This document shows positions 8,931 through 15,136 of a stretch of DNA of 19,683 bases, in pieces. Every line of letters starts with the position of its first letter. The first letter of the stretch is position 1. This stretch comes from Chthoniobacter flavus. Its GTDB lineage: Bacteria; Verrucomicrobiota; Verrucomicrobiia; Chthoniobacterales; DYNR01. The notes under the pieces were generated by a model. It had not been told where the DNA came from. It saw nothing but the letters and a program-made list of their open reading frames with translations, and made no database searches. The translations under genes and the position numbers were made by a program. The stretch covers positions 1-19,683 of the forward strand of contig DYNR01000008.1 of the NCBI GenBank assembly GCA_020720945.1, in the 5' to 3' direction.

Positions 8931-9898
8931 TCGTGCCGTTGTCCGCGTGGGTGTTTGGGCTGTTGGTAGAAGCCGCTGCGGCTTGGTTTATTTTTGTTTT
9001 GGATTTGCCCGTCGAGGCACTTGTTTTGCACGCTGCGGCGTGTGTGCTTATTGCGGTCGTCGGAATCCGCGATTCCTCCCAGAGCAGGTTTTTGCCAGGG
9101 GCATCGGCGTGGTTGTTTGGGGTGATGCTGGCAGTTCCCGTGGCGGGGCCGATTTGCGCGTTGATTTTGGTGGGGGTGATTTTTCTTTTGTCCGAAAAAG
9201 AGCGGGACGAAGACCGGATCGTGCTCGGTTTGCCGGGGGAAGAAAATGCGCCAGAGGGCATCAACAAAGATCGTGCGAGGTCTATTTTGGAGACTTTGGC
9301 ATCTGCGGATACGGAGGCTAGGAGGGAAGCGATTTTGTCGTTGCGTTCCGAGATTTCCCCTTCGGCGGTTTTGATTTTGCAGAAAGCGGTGGGAGACAGC
9401 GATGAGCAAGTGCGGAATTACGCGCAGTCGCAACTCGCGAAATGGACGGAGCAATCCGAGGCGCGGATCAAGCGTTTCACGGAAGCTAGCAAAAAGGAAG
9501 GGGTGTCGCCGACGGTGTTTATGGCTTTGGCGGAAAGCTTGGTGGAAATGGTTCTGATTCACTTGGCGGGGCCAGAGGTCGAAGGAAAATATTTGCGGGG
9601 GGCACTTGCCGCGCTCGATCGCATCGAGGTCGGCAACCCGTTGCGGAAGAACGCCGACCTGCTGGCGACGCATTGCCATTTGCGGTTGCGGCAGATCCCG
9701 CAAGCCAGGGAGGTGTTCGACCGGTTGGAGTCCGCCGGGTTCGTCCATGAAGCGATGGACGCTTTGCGCTTGCGCGTGCTTTTCCACGAAAAGAGGTGGT
9801 CTGCGTTGGTCGAGAAGTTGCGGGTTCCTTCACCGTCCTCATCTCCCGACCTTATCAAGTGCAGGAATTTTTGGTTGAGCGGGGGGAAGAGCGCGTGA
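8927..9898 (+). CDS. pelE: PelE, inner-membrane helical-repeat protein of the Pel synthase complex
   Basis: PelE is an inner-membrane member of the PelD-PelE-PelF-PelG complex and is thought to link PelD to the PelF glycosyltransferase. From the ATG at 8927 the protein has 323 residues (P. aeruginosa 329). This start overlaps the pelD stop as ATGA and has AAGGAG at 8910-8915. Three hydrophobic segments (about 5-24, 28-46, 58-86) end in the charged stretch SEKERDED. A cytoplasmic helical region follows. Residues about 115-165 resemble a HEAT-type pair (ARREAILSLRSEI, then DEQVRNYAQSQLAKW). The C-terminal part (about 185-310) looks TPR-like, for example LRQIPQAREVFDRLESAGF. Its stop overlaps the pelF GTG start. 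There is no catalytic motif; the call rests on topology, length and position between pelD and pelF. Confidence 0.87.
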   Translation: MIVPLSAWVFGLLVEAAAAWFIFVLDLPVEALVLHAAACVLIAVVGIRDSSQSRFLPGASAWLFGVMLAVPVAGPICALILVGVIFLLSEKERDEDRIVLGLPGEENAPEGINKDRARSILETLASADTEARREAILSLRSEISPSAVLILQKAVGDSDEQVRNYAQSQLAKWTEQSEARIKRFTEASKKEGVSPTVFMALAESLVEMVLIHLAGPEVEGKYLRGALAALDRIEVGNPLRKNADLLATHCHLRLRQIPQAREVFDRLESAGFVHEAMDALRLRVLFHEKRWSALVEKLRVPSPSSSPDLIKCRNFWLSGGKSA

Positions 9899-11433
9899 GC
9901 ATTCCCGATGTGTGCCTGCTTTTGGAGGGGACTTACCCGTATGTCCGCGGGGGGGTTTCTTCGTGGGTCAACCGCCTTTTGGAGCTGCATTCCGATTTGA
10001 CTTTCGCGTTGTTTTTCTTGGGGGCGAACCAGAAATCTGCCAGCAAGCAGTTCTATAAAATCCCGGAAAATGTCGTGATTTTCGAGAAGGCGTTTTTGTT
10101 CGAGAAGCCGTCCGAGGAAGATTTGAAGCCGGCGCGGTTGGGGAAGCAGACGCTCGGGGAATTGCGGGATAGGCTTGCGGCACTGTATTTGGCGGAAGGC
10201 GATGAGGTGCGGGTGAAGGCGGCGCTCGATTTTTCTATCTGGTTGGAAGGCAAGGGGAAAGATGTCCGTTTCGGAAATTTGCTCGAGGAGCGCGTGTGTT
10301 GGGATGTGTTGCGCGAGGTGTATGAGCGCGGCTTTTACGAGGTTTCGTTCATCGATTTTTTTTGGACATGCCGCATCATCCACGCCCCGCTTTGGCAGAT
10401 GTTGAGGGCGTTGCCCAAGGTGCCGAAAGCGGCGGTTTACCACAGCATTTCGACCGGGTATGCCGGGGCGATGGGTGCTTTCGTCGCGAGGCTCAAGGGT
10501 CTGCCGTATTTCCTTTCCGAGCACGGGATTTACACCAAAGAGAGGATGATCGAAATCACGCAAGCCGACTGGATTTACGAGCCGAAGAACACGAGTTTTT
10601 TGTCTGGCTCCGCACGGTTGGCGCTCAAGAATATCTGGATTCACATGTTCTCCTTTTTGGGGAAAATGACTTACGACACGGCGGACCCCATCATTTCCCT
10701 TTACAGCGGAAACGCCCGTTTGCAGAGGGAGTTCGGTGCGGCGGTTGACCGCGTAGAAATCATCCCCAACGGGATCTTGCCCGAGCGGTTTGCCGAAAGC
10801 CGCGCGAGGAGGAAGGAGCAGATGCCAGAAGACCCGGCGGCGTGCCGCATCGGGTTTGTCGGAAGGATGGTTCCGATCAAGGATGTAAAAACGCTTTTGC
10901 GGGCGGCGAGGATGGTTGCCGATGTGATGCCGCAGGTGCGTTTTGCGTTGTGGGGGCCGACGGACGAAGACGAGGAATACTTCGCGGAGTGCCAAGAAAT
11001 GATCGTTTCGCTGGGGCTCGGGGAAGTGGTAGAATTTTGCGGTAGCGGGAAGGTCGAAGAGATTTTAGTGACGGTCGATGTGCTGGTTTTGACGAGTATC
11101 AGCGAGGCGTTGCCCCTGGTGATTTTGGAGGCGTTCGCGTGTGGGATTCCCGCCGTTTCCACGGATGTCGGGGCGTGCCGGGAGCTTCTCAACGGGCGCA
11201 CCGAAGAGGACAAAGCGGTGGGGCGGGCCGGGATTTTGACCGGGATTTCTTCGCCTTCCGAAGTGGCGGAAGCGTTGATCCGGATGGCGAAGAGCCGGGA
11301 GATGCGGGAAAAAATGGGGGAGGCGGGACTGGAGCGCGTGAGCCTTTTTTACGACGAAAAGAAAATCATGGCGCGTTACGATGAAATCTATAAGACCTTG
11401 AGCGCGAGGGGGCACGAGCTATGGCAGGCATAG
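9895..11433 (+). CDS. pelF: PelF, cytosolic GT4 glycosyltransferase that makes the Pel polymer
   Basis: PelF is the cytosolic GT-B fold transferase that uses a UDP-linked amino sugar (UDP-GalNAc or UDP-GlcNAc) to build Pel. From the GTG at 9895 the protein has 512 residues (P. aeruginosa 507). This start overlaps the pelE stop as GTGA and follows the purine-rich GGGGGGAAGA at 9881-9890. The N terminus has the family-typical DVCLLLEGTYPYVRGGVSSW, with the glycine-rich acceptor-side loop. The C-terminal Rossmann domain contains IGFVGRMVPIKDVKTLLRA and the retaining-GT4 EX7E pair E404 and E412, followed by AFACGIPAVSTDVGACREL. An extra N-terminal extension of about 33 codons in the same frame overlaps pelE and lacks family similarity, so it is not used. 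No signal peptide or membrane helix is visible. Confidence 0.94.
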   Translation: MSIPDVCLLLEGTYPYVRGGVSSWVNRLLELHSDLTFALFFLGANQKSASKQFYKIPENVVIFEKAFLFEKPSEEDLKPARLGKQTLGELRDRLAALYLAEGDEVRVKAALDFSIWLEGKGKDVRFGNLLEERVCWDVLREVYERGFYEVSFIDFFWTCRIIHAPLWQMLRALPKVPKAAVYHSISTGYAGAMGAFVARLKGLPYFLSEHGIYTKERMIEITQADWIYEPKNTSFLSGSARLALKNIWIHMFSFLGKMTYDTADPIISLYSGNARLQREFGAAVDRVEIIPNGILPERFAESRARRKEQMPEDPAACRIGFVGRMVPIKDVKTLLRAARMVADVMPQVRFALWGPTDEDEEYFAECQEMIVSLGLGEVVEFCGSGKVEEILVTVDVLVLTSISEALPLVILEAFACGIPAVSTDVGACRELLNGRTEEDKAVGRAGILTGISSPSEVAEALIRMAKSREMREKMGEAGLERVSLFYDEKKIMARYDEIYKTLSARGHELWQA

Positions 11434-12839
11434 GGTTCCGGCTTCAAAAAATCATGAAAAGGCAAACCTATTTTGCCTTTTTGCAGGCGTATCTTTACGC
11501 GGCGTTGATCAGCAGCGGGCCGCTCGTTCTTTCCATCGTTTCGCTTTCTGCGCTCGGGATGGCGGTCGCGGTTTTCAACGCGCCGGAAATGTCCCTTTTT
11601 TACACTTCCGTCACTTTCATTTACAGCACCAGCATGATTTTGACGGGGTCGGTGCAACTCGTTTTAGTGCGGTGTGCCGCAGACGCGGATTTCGGAGGGA
11701 AGCGGGAGTTGCTTTGGCCGCTCATTTGCCGGTTCATGGCGGTCGTCGTTCCTTTGCAAATTCTTTTCGATGGATGGTTTTTCTTTTTTTGCACGGAAAC
11801 GACGATGGTGTTTCGGATTTCCTGCGTGATTTTAGGGGTGCAGGTGGGGATGATGTGGCTTTTGAGCGGGTTGCTGACGGCGATGAAATCCTACAACCGC
11901 GTGATCGCGTCTTTTGCGGTCGGGTATGCGGCGAGTTGCGGGTTTGGGTATTTGATGTTTCGGGTGATGGGGCCGGAGTGGATGATGGGAGGATTTGCCG
12001 CCGGGCATTTTTTGTTGATTTTGTTGTTGCTGATTTGCATCCGCAGGGAAACGCCCGATGCGAAAGAGGCGGTGGAAACGCTTTCCGTGCCGGCGGCCAT
12101 GACGACTTATCGTTTGGTCGCTCTTTGCGGGCTGGTTTACAACATCGGGATTTGGTCGGACAAATTCCTTTTTTGGTGGTTTGGGGAGGGGAGGATCCAG
12201 GTGAACGGCTTGCTTTACGCGATGCCGTTGCATGACCAGGCGGTTTATTTCGGGTTTTTGAGCATCATGCCGGGGATGGCGATTTTTTTGTTGAAGTTCG
12301 AGACGGAGTTTTCGATTCATTACAAGCAATTCTTCGATGATGTGATCGGGAAGGCGCCGTTGGCGAGGCTGGAAGAAGATCGGGGAAACATGGTTAAGTC
12401 TTTGCACCAAGAGATGTTGTTGCTGGTCAAATACCAGGGGGCGGTGACGATTTTGCTGCTGGCGGTTTCGGAAAAAATCATGCCGGCGTTGGGGTTGGGG
12501 GCGTTGCAGACGGGGGTGTTTCAAGTCGTGTTGCTGGGCTCTTTTTTGCTCGTGCTGTTCCTGACTTTTTTGACGGTTTTGTTTTATTTGGATGAGAGGG
12601 GTTCGGCGTTGATTTGTTGCGGGGTGTTTGCCGGGACGAATATCGTGGTGACGGGGGCGAGTATTTATTTTGGCGAGCAGTGGTATGGGGTCGGCTATGT
12701 CGCGGCGGGGATGGCGGGGCTTTTGGCGGGGTCGTATTTCTCCGAAAAACACCTGAAAGAACTTTTGTTCGTGACATTTACGGGGCAACCGATGTATCCA
12801 GAGGTGTCACCCCAACAAGAAGAGTTGCCACCAGAATGA
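11421..12839 (+). CDS. pelG: PelG, multi-pass inner-membrane protein (MOP-type Pel translocase)
   Basis: PelG is the polytopic partner of PelF, related to the MOP exporter superfamily, and is thought to carry the polymer across the inner membrane. The protein has 472 residues (P. aeruginosa 456). It begins MAGIGFRLQKIMKRQTYFAF, typical of the family, followed by about twelve hydrophobic segments. The start at 11421 overlaps the end of pelF by 13 bases and follows GAGGGGG at 11406-11412. The soluble loop around residues 288-340 (for example DVIGKAPLARLEEDRGNMVK) separates the two membrane bundles. The short Pro/Glu-rich tail (VSPQQEELPPE) is unlikely to be structured. The stop overlaps the following epimerase start as ATGA, so the genes are likely translationally coupled. 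Confidence 0.93.
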   Translation: MAGIGFRLQKIMKRQTYFAFLQAYLYAALISSGPLVLSIVSLSALGMAVAVFNAPEMSLFYTSVTFIYSTSMILTGSVQLVLVRCAADADFGGKRELLWPLICRFMAVVVPLQILFDGWFFFFCTETTMVFRISCVILGVQVGMMWLLSGLLTAMKSYNRVIASFAVGYAASCGFGYLMFRVMGPEWMMGGFAAGHFLLILLLLICIRRETPDAKEAVETLSVPAAMTTYRLVALCGLVYNIGIWSDKFLFWWFGEGRIQVNGLLYAMPLHDQAVYFGFLSIMPGMAIFLLKFETEFSIHYKQFFDDVIGKAPLARLEEDRGNMVKSLHQEMLLLVKYQGAVTILLLAVSEKIMPALGLGALQTGVFQVVLLGSFLLVLFLTFLTVLFYLDERGSALICCGVFAGTNIVVTGASIYFGEQWYGVGYVAAGMAGLLAGSYFSEKHLKELLFVTFTGQPMYPEVSPQQEELPPE

Positions 12840-13762
12840 AAATTTTAATCACAGGAGGCGCCGGTTTTATCGGAAGCCATATCGTTGAACTGTTTCAAGG
12901 CAAGTCGGAGGTTGTTGTTTTCGACAATTTGCGGACTGGATACCGGAAGAATCTGGAGGGGTTGGAGCACGAGTTTGTTTTTGGGGATGTGCAGGATGCC
13001 GATGCGTTGCGGAGGGTGATGCGGGGGGTCGATTATGTTTTTCATCTGGCGGCGCTGGTGAGCGTGCCCGAGTCGATGGAAAAGCGGGAAGAGTGCGTGA
13101 AGATCAACTCGTTAGGCGTATTGAATGTGTTGCGGGCGGCGGCGGAGCAAGGGGCGACAAAACTCGTATTTGCCAGCTCCGCAGCAGTTTATGGCGATAA
13201 TCCCGTGAGCCCAAAAGTCGAGACGATGCGGAGGGAACCGCACAGCCCGTATGCCGTGACGAAGTTGGACGGGGAGTATTATTGCGACATTTTCAACAAG
13301 GAAGGGTGGCTGGAGACGGCTGCGATCCGTTTTTTCAATGTGTTTGGACCGCGGCAGGACCCTCACTCCGCTTATGCGGCGGCGGTTTCTATTTTCATCA
13401 AAAGGGCGTTGGCGAACGAGGCGATAACGGTCCACGGAGACGGCGGGCAGACCCGGGATTTTATTTATGTGAAAGACATCGTGCGGTGTTTGCGGCATTG
13501 CGCGTTGACGCCGGGGATCTCGGGGGTCTTCAACTGCGGCTACGGTTCGTCCATCACCATCAACGAGTTAGTCGAAACCATCGTAGCCAAGACGGGGTCG
13601 ACGTCGGAGGTGTTGCACACGGAAGAGAGGGATGGGGACATCCGGCATTCGTGCGCGAATGTGGGGAAGTTGCTGGATACGGGATGGAGGCCGATCGAGG
13701 GGATGCAGGAGGGGTTGGCGGCGACGATCGAGGATTACCGCAAGACGCACGGGCGCGTTTGA
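12836..13762 (+). CDS. pelX: PelX-like UDP-GlcNAc/UDP-GalNAc 4-epimerase (SDR family)
   Basis: This is an extended short-chain dehydrogenase/reductase that interconverts UDP-GlcNAc and UDP-GalNAc, supplying the PelF donor. From the ATG at 12836, which overlaps the pelG stop as ATGA, it has 308 residues. The NAD-binding motif is TGGAGFIGS at residues 6-14. The catalytic residues are in SSAAVYG (S115) and YAVTK (Y139, K143). The C-terminal segment RHSCAN places Ser272 where E. coli GalE has Tyr299. A small residue there is known to admit the N-acetyl group, as in WbpP-type enzymes, so an N-acetylated substrate is favoured over UDP-Glc. PelX enzymes with this activity are described next to pel operons in other Pseudomonas species. 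It is the last gene of the operon. The family is certain. The substrate is inferred from one residue and context, and a general GalE-like role is the alternative. Confidence 0.87.
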   Translation: MKILITGGAGFIGSHIVELFQGKSEVVVFDNLRTGYRKNLEGLEHEFVFGDVQDADALRRVMRGVDYVFHLAALVSVPESMEKREECVKINSLGVLNVLRAAAEQGATKLVFASSAAVYGDNPVSPKVETMRREPHSPYAVTKLDGEYYCDIFNKEGWLETAAIRFFNVFGPRQDPHSAYAAAVSIFIKRALANEAITVHGDGGQTRDFIYVKDIVRCLRHCALTPGISGVFNCGYGSSITINELVETIVAKTGSTSEVLHTEERDGDIRHSCANVGKLLDTGWRPIEGMQEGLAATIEDYRKTHGRV

Positions 13763-13793
13763 GCGGAGGGGGAAGCTTTTTGGGGAAGCGGGG

Positions 13794-14522
13794 TCAGCTT
13801 TTTTTGTCGAGGGTTTTTTTGCGGGGTTTCGGGGTTTTGCCTTTGAGCGTATTTAGTTCTACGCGAGAGAGATGCCGCCATTCGGCGGGGCGGAGATTTT
13901 TTAGGAGCACGGGGCCGATGCGGGTGCGGGTGAGGCGGACGACTTCGTAGCCGAGGCTGTAAAACATCAGGCGGATTTGCCGTTTGATGCCTTGGCGCAA
14001 AATGACTTTGTATTTTTGCGGGGAGATGCGGGTCACGCGCTCCATCCTGGCCCTGCCGCCTTCGATGTGGAACCCGTCCGTCAGTTTGGTTTTGTGGTGG
14101 AGTTCCAGCGGGTGGTCGATGATGACTTCGTATTCTTTGTCCACCTCGTGAGAAGGGTGGGTCAATTCTTGGGCGAAGTTGCCGTCGTTGGTCAGGATGA
14201 TGAGGCCTTCGCTTTCTTTGTCCAGGCGTCCGACATGGAAGATTCTCCCGAAATGGCGGGGGACTAGGTCGAGGATGGTTTGGCGGTCGTCAGGGTCCGA
14301 GCAAGTGCTGAGAAACCCCGCTGGTTTGTGGAGGGCGATATAGACGGGGGAGCGGGAGCCGACGATTTTGCGCCCGACTTTGACGACATCGCCGGGGGCG
14401 ACTTGTGTCGCCAGGCTGGTGACCGAGTGGCCGTTGATCGTCACCATTTCTTGAAGAACCAAGTCTTCGCAAGCCCTTCGGGAGCCAAGCCCCGCAGAAG
14501 CGAGATAGCGGTTGATTCTCAT
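13794..14522 (-). CDS. RsuA/RluB-family rRNA pseudouridine synthase
   Basis: This enzyme converts a specific uridine in rRNA to pseudouridine during ribosome assembly. The protein has 242 residues. An N-terminal S4 RNA-binding domain covers about 1-48 (MRINRYLASAGLGSRRACED). The synthase domain starts near residue 58 with VYIALHKPAGFLST. The catalytic motif GRLDKESEGLIILTNDG contains Asp101. A later RQGIKRQIRLMF and a basic tail (KGKTPKPRKKTLDKKS) complete the family pattern. By length and motif it could be RluB (23S), RsuA (16S) or RluE/F; RluB-like is the usual annotation in genomes with one copy, but I cannot separate them here. It is convergent with the pel operon, 31 bases from its end. 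Its leader (minus strand) has no Shine-Dalgarno sequence. Confidence 0.92.
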   Translation of the reverse strand: MRINRYLASAGLGSRRACEDLVLQEMVTINGHSVTSLATQVAPGDVVKVGRKIVGSRSPVYIALHKPAGFLSTCSDPDDRQTILDLVPRHFGRIFHVGRLDKESEGLIILTNDGNFAQELTHPSHEVDKEYEVIIDHPLELHHKTKLTDGFHIEGGRARMERVTRISPQKYKVILRQGIKRQIRLMFYSLGYEVVRLTRTRIGPVLLKNLRPAEWRHLSRVELNTLKGKTPKPRKKTLDKKS

Positions 14523-14543
14523 GGAGTTAGAGGTTTTGTTTCA

Positions 14544-14583
14544 AAAGAAAAAAAGACCCCGGCGAGGTTTTCCTGCGCCGGGG
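14544..14583 (-). terminator. Rho-independent terminator after the small basic protein gene
   Basis: The sequence at 14557-14583 forms a perfect 8-bp GC stem, CCCCGGCG with CGCCGGGG. An inner AGG/CCT pairing closes a TTTT loop. On the minus strand the stem is followed by a T-rich run (complement of 14544-14556). There is no T-run on the plus-strand side, so it acts in the minus direction. It lies between the small basic protein gene and the pseudouridine synthase gene, so these two are probably separate transcripts. Confidence 0.8.
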
Positions 14584-14619
14584 CCTGGGAAAAATACGGA
14601 AACGGCAAAAAGCCCCGAC

Positions 14620-14775
14620 CTATTCTTCGGGTTTGGTTTTCGGCAAGCCGATAACCCTGCGCCCCTCGTTCCATTCCCCGCGCTTTTGCATCAGCTCAAC
14701 GCGTTCAAAGCGTTTCAAAACGCTGCGCTTGGCGGTAATTGTACTTTTGCCTTTTAGACTCGGATGTTGACTCAT
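14620..14775 (-). CDS. Small basic protein of the Verrucomicrobia/Chlamydiae family
   Basis: This 51-residue basic protein runs from MSQHPSLKGKSTITAKRSVL to the end KTKPEE. The pattern MSQHPSLKG, followed by KRFERVELMQKRGEW and RVIGL, matches a small conserved family that I know only from Verrucomicrobia and Chlamydiae; its function is unknown to me, though its basic charge suggests RNA or ribosome binding. An in-frame ATG 33 bases upstream (14808) would add 11 residues (MTKKIGQDCPA), but the conserved family start is the ATG at 14773-14775. A 5-bp hairpin lies just upstream of this start. The gene is followed by a strong terminator and stands alone. It is the best taxonomic marker in the window. 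Confidence 0.85.
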   Translation of the reverse strand: MSQHPSLKGKSTITAKRSVLKRFERVELMQKRGEWNEGRRVIGLPKTKPEE

Positions 14776-14779
14776 AGCG

Positions 14780-14802
14780 GGGCAGTCTTGCCCGATTTTT
14801 TT
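14780..14802. promoter_or_regulatory. Short hairpin with T-run in the leader of the small basic protein gene
   Basis: GGGCA (14780-14784) pairs with TGCCC (14789-14793) around the loop GTCT. It is followed on the plus strand by GATTTTTTT. Read on the plus strand it looks like a short terminator, which would stop transcripts heading toward bamA. Read on the minus strand it is a small hairpin ending 4 bases before the ATG at 14775, so it could affect translation. The stem has only 5 bp, so either role is tentative. Confidence 0.3.
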
Positions 14803-15074
14803 CGTCATTGCAAACAGAAAAATGAAAAAAGCGACAGGTTGCCGGTGGGGCGGCGGGGTGGAGAGGGATTTTGCGCTCGGGTTGTTTCGTGGTGGAGGCG
14901 GGCGAGGAAACTTTGCGAAAAGCGGAAGGATTTTTTCTTTGCCGTAAAAAAAACGGTTTGTGAGCGCGTTGGCTTCCGTTGTTTTGTTTTGGAAATCAAG
15001 GAGTTATCGGAATGGATGGCGGCGGTTTTCCGGGGGTGGCGCAAAAATAATCTCCGGGGAAACGAAAAGCTTGC

Positions 15075-15103
15075 TTGACCTAGCAACGGAAATTCTCCCT
15101 AGT
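15075..15103 (+). promoter_or_regulatory. Candidate promoter for bamA
   Basis: TTGACC at 15075-15080 matches the -35 consensus at five of six positions. The base run 17 positions later, CCTAGT (15098-15103), is a poor -10 with three matches. A transcript from here would have a leader of roughly 25-30 bases before the ATG at 15137. Only the -35 element is convincing. Confidence 0.3.
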
Positions 15104-15136
15104 GGCAATCCGAGAAATTACCGCGAATTTACGATT

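Larger units (their letters stand above)
179..13762 (+). other. pel operon, nine genes in one transcription direction
   Basis: Nine genes run in the order pelA, pelB-N, pelB-C, pelC, pelD, pelE, pelF, pelG, pelX-like. The junctions are: GTGA overlap (A/B-N), TTGA overlap (B-N/B-C), 11-base gap (B-C/C), 4-base gap (C/D), ATGA overlap (D/E), GTGA overlap (E/F), 13-base overlap (F/G) and ATGA overlap (G/X). This spacing leaves little room for internal promoters, so one polycistronic message from upstream of 179 is the simplest reading. Every component needed for Pel synthesis, modification, c-di-GMP control and export is present. Confidence 0.9.
14776..15136. other. Divergent intergenic region between the small basic protein gene and bamA
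   Basis: These 361 bases separate two divergent genes. They hold the short hairpin at 14780-14793, several homopolymer A and T runs (for example around 14933-14955) and a possible bamA promoter at 15075-15103. The open frames that cross it have no recognisable domain and an implausible Arg/Trp/Lys-rich composition. I see no tRNA, rRNA or repeat. Promoters for both flanking genes must lie here. Confidence 0.6.

Noticed and set aside
8369..10995. Minus-strand open frames of 472 and 478 codons opposite pelD-pelF
   Set aside because: They are antisense to well-supported genes and lack any start signal or domain pattern.
13780..13805. Possible pel operon terminator: AAGCT ... AGCTT followed by a T-run
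   Set aside because: The stem has only 5 bp plus wobble pairs, with an 18-base loop, and it overlaps the end of the convergent gene. It is too weak to call, although some terminator is expected here.
14930..14965. CCGT/ACGG inverted repeat around an A-run in the bamA upstream region
   Set aside because: A 4-bp stem with a loop of A residues is expected by chance in this A/T-tract-rich stretch.
14764..15078. Plus-strand open frame of 104 codons in the divergent gap
   Set aside because: It overlaps the start of the small basic protein gene and has a Trp/Arg/Lys/Cys-rich product with no domain. It is probably chance.
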